64,000 nt of DNA from Dehalococcoidia bacterium (lineage in GTDB: Bacteria; Chloroflexota; Dehalococcoidia; Bin125). The stretch is from positions 1 through 64,000 of the forward strand of contig JAJDWB010000011.1 of the NCBI GenBank assembly GCA_022825855.1, written 5' to 3'. The first letter of the stretch is position 1. Every line of letters begins with the position of its first letter. The position numbers were made by a program, and so were the translations under genes. This document shows positions 17,382 to 25,920 of this stretch, one piece after another. The notes beneath the pieces are model-generated. The model ran no database searches. It was given only the letters and a program-made list of their open reading frames with translations, and was not told where the DNA came from.

Positions 17382-18680
17382 CTAACCGCTGCCGATGCCG
17401 ACCGCGCCCGACGCCCGCAGCGAGGCAATCTCCTCAGCGCTGTAGCCGTACTGGGCCAGCACCTCGTCGGTGTCGCCGTCGAGCGGTGGCGACGATCCCC
17501 GCGCTGCCGTCGGCGTGGCCGACATGTCGAACGGCGGCCCCACCATCGTCTCGGGACCCGTGATCGGATGCTCCAGGTCGACCATGATGCCCAGCGCCTG
17601 CACCTGCGGGTCGTCGACCATCTCCTCGGGCATGTTGACCTGCGCGGCCGGCGCGCCGGCCTGATCGAGCTTCGCCACCCAGTTCTCGGTCGTGTCGGCG
17701 GCGAAGCGCTCGGAGATCAGCGCCCGCACCCGAGCCACGATCTCAGCGGAGTCCTCGGCCATCGCGTTGAAGTCGCCGCTGTCGGTGGGATCGTCGTCGG
17801 GCCCAAGCCCCAGCGCGTCTCGGACCTGGTTGCGGTTCGTAGGCGTGACGCAACCCAGCATGATCGCGCCGTCGGAGGTCTGGTAGCCGCCGTAGTAGAG
17901 CAGGAACGCGCCGCCGACCAGCGCCCGGATGCCGCCCTTGGCGGCCAGCATCTCGCGATACGATCCGCCCCGCTCGCGTACGGCCGCGAGGCCGTCCAGG
18001 ACCGGTTGCAGCATGATCGCGTCCGAGACCGGCAGGCGCGAGGCGAAGGCGTTCTGCAGCATCATCGCCCCGGCCAGCAAAGACGTATCAATCTTCTGAC
18101 CCTCGCCCGTCCGCTCGCGATGAAACAGCGCCGCGCAGACCGCGATCGAGCTGGTCATGGCGGCGGCGAAGTCGGCCGGCGTGGTCGCCGTGATCAGGTC
18201 GGGTCCGCCGTGTTCGTCGACCTTCTCGTCGCCCGCCATCAGGCCCGAGTAGGCCTGGGCGATGATGTCCGCCCCCGCCCGGTGCGCCGAGGGCCCGCTC
18301 GGGCCGTAGGCCGTGTTCTCCAGATAGATCAGCGACGGATTGAGCGGACGCAGGCTGTCGTAGTCGATGCCCAACCGCTCCGGCACGCCCGGCCGCGCGT
18401 TGATCAAGAAAACGTCCATCTCGCGGATCAGGCGATGGACCACGGCCCGGCCGTCGGCGTTCTGCAGATTCAGCACGATCCCGCGCTTGCCGCGATTGAA
18501 GACGTGATAGCCCTTGCTCTCGTGCGGCGCAAACTGTCCCAGCAGCCGCATCCCGTCGCCGGCCGCCGACTCGATCTTGATCACGTCCGCGCCCAGGTCG
18601 GAGAGCATCACTCCGCACATCGGCCCGGCAATGATCTGCGTCACCTCAAGCACCTTGATTCCATCCAGCGCACCAGGCAT
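17382..18680 (-). CDS. CaiB/BaiF family (class III) CoA-transferase
   Basis: A 432-residue class III CoA-transferase, which moves CoA between acyl groups through an Asp-linked anhydride. The N-terminal block LDGIKVLEVTQIIAGP, the motif ADVIKIES and the probable catalytic D138 (AGADIIAQAYSGLMAG) are visible. It is a paralogue of the next gene upstream (18725-20014), with matching spacing to D138, so the two arose by tandem duplication. Other class III members use carnitine, bile acids, formate/oxalate or aromatic acids; the substrate here is unknown. A CoA-activation role for an organic acid is inferred. Confidence 0.92.
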   Translation of the reverse strand: MPGALDGIKVLEVTQIIAGPMCGVMLSDLGADVIKIESAAGDGMRLLGQFAPHESKGYHVFNRGKRGIVLNLQNADGRAVVHRLIREMDVFLINARPGVPERLGIDYDSLRPLNPSLIYLENTAYGPSGPSAHRAGADIIAQAYSGLMAGDEKVDEHGGPDLITATTPADFAAAMTSSIAVCAALFHRERTGEGQKIDTSLLAGAMMLQNAFASRLPVSDAIMLQPVLDGLAAVRERGGSYREMLAAKGGIRALVGGAFLLYYGGYQTSDGAIMLGCVTPTNRNQVRDALGLGPDDDPTDSGDFNAMAEDSAEIVARVRALISERFAADTTENWVAKLDQAGAPAAQVNMPEEMVDDPQVQALGIMVDLEHPITGPETMVGPPFDMSATPTAARGSSPPLDGDTDEVLAQYGYSAEEIASLRASGAVGIGSG

Positions 18681-18724
18681 CGGAGTCTCCTTGCTGCTAA
18701 GCGAGTTTGAGTGAGGATAGGCAA

Positions 18725-20014
18725 CTAGCCGCTTGCGTCGGCTCCGATGACGCCTGCGGAGCGCAAACTGCCGATCTCGTCGTCGCTGAAACCGTGCTCG
18801 CGAAGGACGGCATCGGTGTCGGCGTCAAGCGGCGGCGACGCGCGGTCCGAGCCTGTGGTGGTTTTCGACATTCGGACCAGCGGGCCGACCTGACGCTCGG
18901 CGCCGGTCAGAGGATGGTCGATCGTGGGCATCATGTCCATCGCCGCGACCTGAGGATCGTCGGCCATGTCTTCGAGCCAGTTGACGGGCGACGCGGGAGC
19001 GCCGACGGCGTCGAGCTTCGCCATCCACTCCTGCATCGTGCCGCTCGCCAGCTTGGCTCGGATTTGCTCCTCGATCCGCGCGACGATGGCCTCGGCGTCC
19101 GGACCGATTGCGTTAAAGTCGTCGTCGGTGGGATCGTCGACGATGTCCAGAGCGCGGCGGATCTGGTCGCGATTCTGCGGCGTGAGCGCGCCGAGGATGA
19201 TCGCGCCGTCCTTGACCGGATAGCCGGCGTAGTAGATGCGGAATGCCCGACCCTGGTTGGGGCGGCTGCGGCGCGCCTCGATCAGCTCGGCATAGGTCGC
19301 GCCCGCCTCGCGCATCTCCGCCATCATTCGGCGCAGCGGCTCGATCAGGATCGCGTCCGAGACCGGCACGTCGCCGGCCCAGGGAGCCTGCAGCGCGAGC
19401 CCCGCGCCCAGCAATGTTGTCGAGATGCACTGACCCTCGCCAGTGCGCTGGCGATGAAACAGCGCCGCGCAGACGCCCATCGCACCACCTAGCGCGGCGA
19501 CGTAGTCGGACGGCGCGGACGCCGTGATCGGCTCCGGCGCGCCGCGCCGATCGACTTTCATGTCGCCGGCGAGCAGACCCGAGTACGCCTGCACAACGAC
19601 GTCGGAGCCGGCACGCTGCGCGCTCGGCCCGCGCGTCCCGTAGCCGGTCACCTCCAGGTAGATCAGGTCGGAACGCAAGCGGGCGAGCGTGTCGTAGTCC
19701 ATCGCGATGCGCTCGGCCACGCCGGGACGGACGTTGGTGACGAAGACGTCGAACTGTGGAATCAGCCGATGCGCGACGGACTGTCCGTGCGTAGAGCTGA
19801 GGTCGACCACGATCCCCCGCTTGCCGCGATTGAGGCCGTGGAAGGCCTTGCTCTCGCCCGGCGCGAACTGACCGATGCGGCGAGAGGCGTCGCCCTGCGG
19901 CGATTCGAGCTTGACGACGTCTGCGCCCAGGTCGGCGAGCGCCGTGCCGCAGAATGGTCCGGCGATGATTTGCGCCAGCTCCAGCACCTTGATCCCGTCG
20001 AGCGGTCCGGGCAT
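18725..20014 (-). CDS. CaiB/BaiF family (class III) CoA-transferase, tandem paralogue
   Basis: A 429-residue paralogue of the preceding entry. It starts LDGIKVLELAQIIAGP, has ADVVKLES and places the probable catalytic Asp at 138 (AGSDVVVQAYSGLLAG). It is transcribed upstream of its paralogue with a 44-base gap, so they likely form one transcript. The two could make a heteromeric enzyme or handle different acids. A divergent enoyl-CoA hydratase gene starts 75 bases away, pointing to a CoA-thioester degradation module. Confidence 0.92.
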   Translation of the reverse strand: MPGPLDGIKVLELAQIIAGPFCGTALADLGADVVKLESPQGDASRRIGQFAPGESKAFHGLNRGKRGIVVDLSSTHGQSVAHRLIPQFDVFVTNVRPGVAERIAMDYDTLARLRSDLIYLEVTGYGTRGPSAQRAGSDVVVQAYSGLLAGDMKVDRRGAPEPITASAPSDYVAALGGAMGVCAALFHRQRTGEGQCISTTLLGAGLALQAPWAGDVPVSDAILIEPLRRMMAEMREAGATYAELIEARRSRPNQGRAFRIYYAGYPVKDGAIILGALTPQNRDQIRRALDIVDDPTDDDFNAIGPDAEAIVARIEEQIRAKLASGTMQEWMAKLDAVGAPASPVNWLEDMADDPQVAAMDMMPTIDHPLTGAERQVGPLVRMSKTTTGSDRASPPLDADTDAVLREHGFSDDEIGSLRSAGVIGADASG

Positions 20015-20089
20015 TTCGCCTCCTCAAAGGCGCAGCGTACGCGAGGTCTGTGCCTAGACTCTGCACAGCAAGCGAAAGCGAGATGCGCC

Positions 20090-20956
20090 ATGCCCGACTA
20101 CGAGCACATCCTTTACGAGCAGGACGGCCCGGTCGTCACGATCACCTGGAACAATCCCGAGACGCTCAACGCGATCACGCCCGCCCTCGAGCGCGAGTTC
20201 CACGACGCGCTGGACCGGGCCAACGCCGATCCGTCGGCGCGCTCGATCATCTTCACCGGCGCCGGCCGCGCCTTTTCGTCCGGCTACAACATCGCCGGCG
20301 GGATCGACAGTGAGGTCGGCGGACCGACCCAGCCCGTCTCCGAGCACCTCGAGCGCTGGTTCCGCTTCTCCTCCCGCAATCCGGACATGATGATGCACCT
20401 GATGACGCTGGAGAAGCCGATCATCGCCGCCGTCAACGGCTGGTGCATCGGCGGCGGATTCTGGTACTCGCTGGCCGCCGACATCACGCTGGCCTCCGAC
20501 CGCGCCGTTTTCGCCCAGCCCGAGGTGCGGATGATCTCCAACAGCTCGGTGCTCTTCGCCGCCCTCGCCGGCTGGAAGACCGCCCATCGCTATGCGCTGA
20601 CCGGCGACCACTTCGACGCCCAGGAAGCGCTGCGGATCGGCGTGATCAACGAAATCGTGCCCTCGGAAGATCTGATGGAACGGGCCGACGCACTCGCCCG
20701 CCGGCTGGCCCAGGTGCCCTCGCACTCGGTCCGTTACAACAAGCTGATCACCGCGCGCGGACTCGAAGCGATGGGCCTGCGCAACGCGCTCAACGTCGGC
20801 TCGATGCTCTCCACCATGGTCGAGGCCTCCGCCGACGGCCCCGAGGTCGCCCACCTCGACGCCGCAAGACAAGCCGGCGGCTTCGGCGCCTTCCTCCGAG
20901 CCCGCGACGAACCGTTCATCCCCGAGCCCTTCGGCCCCCGCAGCGAGCAAACCTGA
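20090..20956 (+). CDS. Enoyl-CoA hydratase/isomerase (crotonase) family protein
   Basis: A 288-residue crotonase-fold enzyme. The first oxyanion-hole strand is FTGAGRAFSSGYNIAGG, the second is VNGWCIGGGFWYSLAADITLAS. It then has FAQPEVRM and the ALTGDHFDAQEALRIGVINEIV helix of the family. Members hydrate or isomerise acyl-CoA double bonds, or carry out related acyl-CoA chemistry. Divergent from the two CoA-transferases, with which it may share a pathway. The start at 20090 (MPDYEHILYEQDGPV) matches the usual N-terminus. Confidence 0.9.
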   Translation: MPDYEHILYEQDGPVVTITWNNPETLNAITPALEREFHDALDRANADPSARSIIFTGAGRAFSSGYNIAGGIDSEVGGPTQPVSEHLERWFRFSSRNPDMMMHLMTLEKPIIAAVNGWCIGGGFWYSLAADITLASDRAVFAQPEVRMISNSSVLFAALAGWKTAHRYALTGDHFDAQEALRIGVINEIVPSEDLMERADALARRLAQVPSHSVRYNKLITARGLEAMGLRNALNVGSMLSTMVEASADGPEVAHLDAARQAGGFGAFLRARDEPFIPEPFGPRSEQT

Positions 20957-21044
20957 GGCGTGGTTGGATTCCAGGACGACCGGTGCCGATCGCAAGGCCG
21001 CTGGTCTCAAGACGCTAAACTTGATCCGACGTAGAGGCGGCTTA

Positions 21045-21070
21045 CCCGCGGCCGCGTAGCTGGCCGCGGG
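21045..21070. other. GC-rich hairpin between hydratase and LRR genes
   Basis: CCCGCGGCC and GGCCGCGGG form a perfect 9-bp stem around an 8-base loop. It lies 88 bases after the hydratase stop and 25 bases before the LRR start. There is no T-run, so it could be a weak terminator, a leader structure or a repeat. Confidence 0.45.
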
Positions 21071-21094
21071 CCTTGGTTGGGAATCTCAGCCCGA

Positions 21095-22504
21095 ATGGGA
21101 CTTCAACCGAGCCGTGTCCGGCCGCGCGTACTCGCGCCGTTCGCCGTGATTGCCATGGCGTTGCTCGCGCTTGCCAACAGTCTGGGCGCCAACGACCTGA
21201 CCTACGCCGACGACGGCGACGCTTCGGCCGCCCCAACTGTCATCGTCGACTTACGTGTTTGGCAGCATGTCGAACACTCGGACAACATCTGGATCACCTG
21301 GCGCCTCAGGGGAAGCCGGTGGTCTAGCACGGTCCCGTTTCCGCTGGACAAACACGGGTTCAGTTTCGAACGGCACTCCTTCCACTGGTTCCGCGACCTC
21401 GCGGTTCCGGGCGCTGCGCTGCGCGTCTGGCAGCGCTACAGCGCACCGGAGCGGATCTTCGTGCAAGTCTGCGTCACGCCTTGCCGAGACTGGCTGCAGC
21501 CGTTCAGTCAAACGAATCCACGGCTCCCGGAAGAAATCTGGGAGGCCTGGCCGCCGTCAGCCGAAAGCTGGAAACCCTTGGGCAAGTTTCCATTGCCGCT
21601 CGATGACGGGCTCAGCCGCAGCGGGCGCTATCGCTACGGCAATCTCTCCGTTGCGATACCCATTGGCAATCCAGGGCTGGCCGCCGACCGCGAGCATCTG
21701 CTTGCCCTCCGGGACGCGCTGGCCGGCTCGGCGAATCTGAACTGGAGCACTGGCACACGGACCAGCGAGTGGGACGGCGTAAGCGTCTCCGGCGAACCGC
21801 CGCGAGTCACCGGGCTCAACCTCGCAGGACGCGGCTTGGACGGCGAACTCTGGGGCTGGCTCGGCGAGCTCTCGGAGCTCCAGGAACTGCGTCTGGACAA
21901 CAACTATCTCACAGGCGTGATCCCAACCAAGCTTGCGACGCTCTCGAAACTGACGCAGCTATATCTGGCGGGCAACGAGTTCGACGGCTGCGTCCCTCCC
22001 CCACTGCGACTCGCAGCCGAAAGCGATCTGACCGACTTGGATCTGCCTTACTGTGCTCTGCCAATCGTGTTGCCGTATGAACGCTACCTAGAGCATGAGT
22101 TCCGCCTGCGCCACACTGGCAGCGAAGCAAAGAGTTACCGCTGGTCCTATGGCACATTCACAGCCGTGTTCGATCTTCCCGCTGGAATCGAGTTCCGCAT
22201 CAGTCACCGCAGGGATGAAGAAACCGAGTGGGGCTTCATGGATTGCCCTCCCTGCCATCAGCAAGAGGACTTTGTCCGATGGGGAGCCCTCGCGCTAGAG
22301 GCATTGATCCCTCCCGATCCAGACAATCCGACGTGGCCCGTTTGGCTCGTCCTGAATGACATCAGGGGCAGGGAATTCGAGCGCAGTCATTATCTCGAAG
22401 AGAACGAAGCCGCCTTCTCAATCGTTGAACAGATTGCTGCTTCGGTATGGGTCGTCACACCCGCACCGGAGCCGCCCGACCTTGACGATTGGATCTTGCC
22501 ATGA
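21095..22504 (+). CDS. Secreted leucine-rich-repeat protein of plant-type pattern
   Basis: A 469-residue protein with a probable signal peptide (residues 11-40). A region of unknown fold rich in aromatics (45-190) follows. Residues 197-305 closely follow the plant receptor LRR design: a cap DREHLLALRDALAGSANLNW, then PPRVTGLNLAGRGLDGEL, then LxxLxxLxLxxNxLxGxIPxxL units (ELQELRLDNNYLTGVIPTKL, LTQLYLAGNEFDGCVP). The C-terminal 160 residues are unassigned. ATG 21095 is preferred to TTG 21077. GC content is lower than the neighbours. Probably a cell-surface or secreted binding protein. Confidence 0.82.
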   Translation: MGLQPSRVRPRVLAPFAVIAMALLALANSLGANDLTYADDGDASAAPTVIVDLRVWQHVEHSDNIWITWRLRGSRWSSTVPFPLDKHGFSFERHSFHWFRDLAVPGAALRVWQRYSAPERIFVQVCVTPCRDWLQPFSQTNPRLPEEIWEAWPPSAESWKPLGKFPLPLDDGLSRSGRYRYGNLSVAIPIGNPGLAADREHLLALRDALAGSANLNWSTGTRTSEWDGVSVSGEPPRVTGLNLAGRGLDGELWGWLGELSELQELRLDNNYLTGVIPTKLATLSKLTQLYLAGNEFDGCVPPPLRLAAESDLTDLDLPYCALPIVLPYERYLEHEFRLRHTGSEAKSYRWSYGTFTAVFDLPAGIEFRISHRRDEETEWGFMDCPPCHQQEDFVRWGALALEALIPPDPDNPTWPVWLVLNDIRGREFERSHYLEENEAAFSIVEQIAASVWVVTPAPEPPDLDDWILP

Positions 22505-22596
22505 ACCGCAGCATCGCCAAGCTCACCATCGTCACAAGCAACACGCACATCTGACAGCCACAGCCGACAGCTCCCGCAGCGAGCAGTAACCGCGCC

Positions 22597-23184
22597 TTAG
22601 TACTCCAGCTTCGCCTCCCAGCCGCCTGCGCCGTCTGCCAGCAGGTCGAACAGGTGCCAGGCGCCGCAGTACAGGTCCCCCGGACCGAAGAAGTCCCTCG
22701 CGACACGGTCAATGCTGCCGTCGGCATTCTTGCGAAACGTCGACACCCCCGGCATGGCGTTGGAGTTGTACGAGACTCCATCGGACTCGAAGCCCATGTC
22801 TCTGATGAACGACGTGCCCTCGGCCGAGTACATCTCAAACGTCCAGCCCCGCTTCCTGCGCAGCACCTGCTGTACGTCCACGCTGTTCGGAGACACCAGT
22901 ACGAACGCAGCCCGGTCCTGCAGGTGCCGTAACACGCCCTGGAACTCGTCGGCCCACATCGTGCAGTAGGGGCACTCCGATCCCATGTTGTGAATCAGGA
23001 TCAGGTCCTCCTTGTCGCCGAACATCTCAGACAGCCTCACGCTGCCCTCGCGCCCCTGCAGTTCGTAGTCCTGGACCCGCTCCGGCCCAATCCGCCGCGA
23101 TACCTCAACCATCCTCTGCTTCGCCTCTTGCAGATTCGCCCACGCCTCCACGTACTCTGCCTGCAAATCCTGTGTCGTGGTCAT
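22597..23184 (-). CDS. DUF899-like thioredoxin-fold protein
   Basis: A 195-residue protein resembling the DUF899 family, a thioredoxin-like group. The core reads LILIHNMGSECPYCTMWADEFQG, with a CxxC-like pair (CPYC), and later AMPGVSTFRKNADG. No signal peptide. The start at 23184 has AGAGGA six bases upstream; an earlier ATG at 23202 overlaps that site and is rejected. A redox or hydroperoxide role is possible but not shown. Convergent with the LRR gene. Confidence 0.75.
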   Translation of the reverse strand: MTTTQDLQAEYVEAWANLQEAKQRMVEVSRRIGPERVQDYELQGREGSVRLSEMFGDKEDLILIHNMGSECPYCTMWADEFQGVLRHLQDRAAFVLVSPNSVDVQQVLRRKRGWTFEMYSAEGTSFIRDMGFESDGVSYNSNAMPGVSTFRKNADGSIDRVARDFFGPGDLYCGAWHLFDLLADGAGGWEAKLEY

Positions 23185-23277
23185 GGAACATCCTCTGTGC
23201 ATGGATCACTCTTTGGCCCGTTGGCCGCCAACAACTCGCTGCAGTCGAGACACGACAGCGCAGCGAGCAGTAGTCGC

Positions 23278-23514
23278 TCAATCCAGCGCGACCATCAGCA
23301 CGGCAATGATCGCGACTGCCAGACCGACGATCGTGACCATGGCGACGAGCATTCGATTGAACTGCTGTGCGAACATCGCATCGAGCCGTTGTTGGAAGTC
23401 GTCATTCGTTGGATAGCCGTTCATCGCGTCGGCAAACTCGTCGGCCTGATCGGCCGACGCTCCGATAGAGCGCAACACCTTGCGAATCCGCAGGATGGGC
23501 GTCATCACCGACAT
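23278..23514 (-). CDS. Small membrane-anchored protein, paralogue of the 25666 gene
   Basis: A 78-residue protein. A helical, Asp/Glu-rich first half (RKVLRSIGASADQADEFADAM, then DFQQRLDAMFAQQFNRM) is followed by a single C-terminal membrane helix (about 55-77). Its architecture and key positions match the small protein at 25666-25902: charged helix, QADE, then NRxLVAM at the membrane. Tail-anchored coiled-coil proteins of this kind (DUF1640-like) are common and uncharacterised. No function is assigned. Confidence 0.7.
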   Translation of the reverse strand: MSVMTPILRIRKVLRSIGASADQADEFADAMNGYPTNDDFQQRLDAMFAQQFNRMLVAMVTIVGLAVAIIAVLMVALD

Positions 23515-23598
23515 CGCTGACCTCCACACGAACCCGGTTGGCCTGTCCGTTATCCTCAGTCTACCCACAAAGCGTTGAGACGATCTTGGAGTCGCGAG

Positions 23599-24147
23599 AT
23601 GGTCCGAGTGGAAGGTCCTTACGACATCGAGGCGGTGCGCCGCGAGTGGATCGGGCTCAAGTCGCCGGTCGTGCGCGGACGCTATCCGGTCGAGTACGAC
23701 AGCATCCGACGGCATTGCCACATGGTCGAGGACACCAACCCGCTCTTCCTCGACCCCGAGTACGGCGAGCAGTCCAAGTGGGGCGCGGTCATCGCGCCGC
23801 CGGTGATGACTCGCTACTTCGCCGGCGGAGGCGTCTGGCCGCCCACAACCGACGAGGGCGTCACGCTGATGCGGCAGGTGCCTACCCGCGGCGAGCGCAA
23901 CATCAATCTCAACACCCAGTGGGAGTACCTGCGACCGGCTCGGGTCGGCGACCACCTTTCCACGCAGACCGAGGTCGTCGACATCTACGAGAAGTCAATC
24001 CGACTCGACCCGCGCGCGGTCTGGATCAAGACCGAGATGCGAATCACCAACCAGGACGGCGAGCTGGTCGCGATCGGCTCCAACACGCTCTGTACCCACC
24101 GGACTCCCGAACAAGTCGAAGCAGAAGAAGGCGAGCGACCGCAATGA
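23599..24147 (+). CDS. FAS1-like / MaoC N-terminal dehydratase domain protein
   Basis: A 182-residue hot-dog-fold protein matching the MaoC_dehydrat_N type (FAS1-like dehydratase). The block YDSIRRHCHMVEDTNPLFLDPEYG is typical. These proteins normally pair with a second MaoC-like subunit to hydrate or dehydrate acyl-CoAs. ATG 23599 is chosen over the upstream TTG 23575 because it has GGAG at a normal distance. It is the first gene of a three-gene operon with ATGA overlaps. Confidence 0.85.
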   Translation: MVRVEGPYDIEAVRREWIGLKSPVVRGRYPVEYDSIRRHCHMVEDTNPLFLDPEYGEQSKWGAVIAPPVMTRYFAGGGVWPPTTDEGVTLMRQVPTRGERNINLNTQWEYLRPARVGDHLSTQTEVVDIYEKSIRLDPRAVWIKTEMRITNQDGELVAIGSNTLCTHRTPEQVEAEEGERPQ

Positions 24148-24614
24148 CTACCCGCACCACACCCAACAGCGTCGCGACCGAGCAGACGTACTTTGAGGAT
24201 GTTCGCGAGGGCGACCTGATCGAGGGCTACGACCTGACCCTCGACTGGACCAAGATGGTCGAGCAGGTCTCCGGCTCGCAGGACTTCTACCCGGTCCACC
24301 ACGACCCCGAGTTCGCCGCCGAGGCCGGCCACCCGGCGATCTTCTACAACACCGGCTGGACGCAGGCCGCGCTCTGCCGCGTGGTCACCGACTGGGCCGG
24401 ACCGGCCGGCTGGATGTCGAAGTTCCGCTTCGAGATGCGCCGCATGAACATCCCCGACGACGAGGTCCACGCCCGAGGCAAGGTGGTCGGCAAGTCCGAC
24501 CTTGACGACGCCCACGGCCTGGTCGAGCTCGAAGTCTGGCTCGAGAACGACCGCCTAGGCGTGACCACGCCGGGCTGGGCCACCGTCCGGCTGCCCAGGC
24601 GATCCCGCGCATGA
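24144..24614 (+). CDS. MaoC-like dehydratase (second subunit)
   Basis: A 156-residue hot-dog protein. The hydratase signature region reads SGSQDFYPVHHDPEFAAEAGHPAIFYNTG, with the Asp and His positions used by R-specific enoyl-CoA hydratases. It overlaps the preceding gene by four bases (ATGA), which fits a heterodimer made in equal amounts. The probable reaction is hydration or dehydration of a 2-enoyl/3-hydroxyacyl-CoA. Its own stop overlaps the next start in another ATGA. Confidence 0.87.
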   Translation: MTTRTTPNSVATEQTYFEDVREGDLIEGYDLTLDWTKMVEQVSGSQDFYPVHHDPEFAAEAGHPAIFYNTGWTQAALCRVVTDWAGPAGWMSKFRFEMRRMNIPDDEVHARGKVVGKSDLDDAHGLVELEVWLENDRLGVTTPGWATVRLPRRSRA

Positions 24615-25642
24615 CTCGAATCGGCATCATCGGAGCCGGCGCCATCGGCGGTGTCGTCGGTGGGATGCTCACCCGCGCCGGCTATGACGTCACACTCTTC
24701 GACCACTGGGTGGCCCACATCGACGCAATGAAGCAGCACGGACTCCGCCTCAGCGGACCGCTGATCGGCGACATTCGCGTGCCGGTCAATGCCAGACACC
24801 TCTACGAAGCCCAGGAAATCTCCGAGCCCTTCGACATCGGCATTGTCGCCGTCAAGAGCTACGACACCGAGTGGGCCTCCGCATTCATCTCACCGCTCGT
24901 GAGGGATGATGGCGCAATCGTCGACTTCCAGAATGGCATCAACGACGAGCGCGTCGCCGCCGTCGTCGGCCGCGAGCGCACCCTGGGCTGCGTGATCACG
25001 ATCGGCGCCGGCATGTACGAACCCGGACACTGCATGCGCACCGACACGCGCACGCTCGGCTTCAAGGTCGGCGAGTTGGACGGCTCCGACTCCGACCGCG
25101 CCCGCGAGATCGCGGCGATCATGAACCACGTCGCCGGCTCCGAATCGACCACCAACCTCTGGGGCGAGCGCTGGGGCAAGCTGGCCGTCAACTGCATGGC
25201 CAACCCGATCGCCGGCCTCTCCGGCTACGGCTCCGGCGAGGTCCGCTCGCGCGACGACACGCGCTGGCTCTGCATCCGCATCGCCGCCGAGGTGATCGAG
25301 GTCGGCCGCGCCTACGGACACAACATCGAGGGCGTCTGGGGCATCGAAGCCCAGAAGTTCGTCGACGTCGCCAACGGAGCGGACCCAACCGAGCTCGACG
25401 CCGAGCTGATCGCCGGCGCTCAGGCCCTCGGCGCAGGCCGTCCCAGCTTCCTCCAGGACGTGATCCGAGGCCGCCGAGTCGAAATCGACGCCCTCAACGG
25501 CTGGGTCGTCGAGCAGGGCAAGTCAGTCGAAGTGCCAACCCCCATCAACGAGGCGGTGTCGGAGGTAGTGAGGTCATTCCCCGTCGGACACCTCCACTCC
25601 GACCCAACAAACATCGCCCGAATCATGGAGCGTCTGGGATAA
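24611..25642 (+). CDS. Ketopantoate reductase (PanE/ApbA) family oxidoreductase
   Basis: A 343-residue NAD(P)-dependent dehydrogenase. The N-terminal Rossmann motif GIIGAGAIGG and the block GIVAVKSYDTEWA are family features; NCMANPIAGLSGYG is in the C-terminal helical half. True PanE makes pantoate for CoA synthesis. Here the coupling to two MaoC-type genes (ATGA overlap) and the longer chain suggest a hydroxyacid dehydrogenase in a catabolic pathway. A second family member is at 44951. Confidence 0.87.
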   Translation: MTRIGIIGAGAIGGVVGGMLTRAGYDVTLFDHWVAHIDAMKQHGLRLSGPLIGDIRVPVNARHLYEAQEISEPFDIGIVAVKSYDTEWASAFISPLVRDDGAIVDFQNGINDERVAAVVGRERTLGCVITIGAGMYEPGHCMRTDTRTLGFKVGELDGSDSDRAREIAAIMNHVAGSESTTNLWGERWGKLAVNCMANPIAGLSGYGSGEVRSRDDTRWLCIRIAAEVIEVGRAYGHNIEGVWGIEAQKFVDVANGADPTELDAELIAGAQALGAGRPSFLQDVIRGRRVEIDALNGWVVEQGKSVEVPTPINEAVSEVVRSFPVGHLHSDPTNIARIMERLG

Positions 25643-25665
25643 CCTGGCTACAGGAGGTGCGCCCC

Positions 25666-25902
25666 ATGGCACTGAATCCGATTCGGCTTCGTCGCAGCTT
25701 CATCGCGTTCGGGGCGACCGATGAACAGGCCGATGAGGCGACCGAGGCTGTGTCGGAAGGGTTCACAGATCTCGTAACCAAAGGAGATCTGCACTTGGCG
25801 CTGGAAGCGATGGAGCAGCGTATCGTCAACCGGCTGCTGGTCGCGATGATTGGCATCGCAGCCGTGATTATCGGCGCAGTGGCACTACTCACGCAGCTGT
25901 AG
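25666..25902 (+). CDS. Small membrane-anchored protein, paralogue of the 23278 gene
   Basis: A 78-residue protein with the same plan as the 23278-23514 product: charged helix (RLRRSFIAFGATDEQADEATEAV), a second helix with ALEAMEQRIVNRLL, and one C-terminal membrane span. AGGAGG stands eight bases before ATG 25666. It follows the PanE-like gene by 23 bases, so it may be the fourth gene of that operon. Function unknown. Confidence 0.75.
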   Translation: MALNPIRLRRSFIAFGATDEQADEATEAVSEGFTDLVTKGDLHLALEAMEQRIVNRLLVAMIGIAAVIIGAVALLTQL

Positions 25903-25920
25903 CGAAGAAGCGCCCAACCG

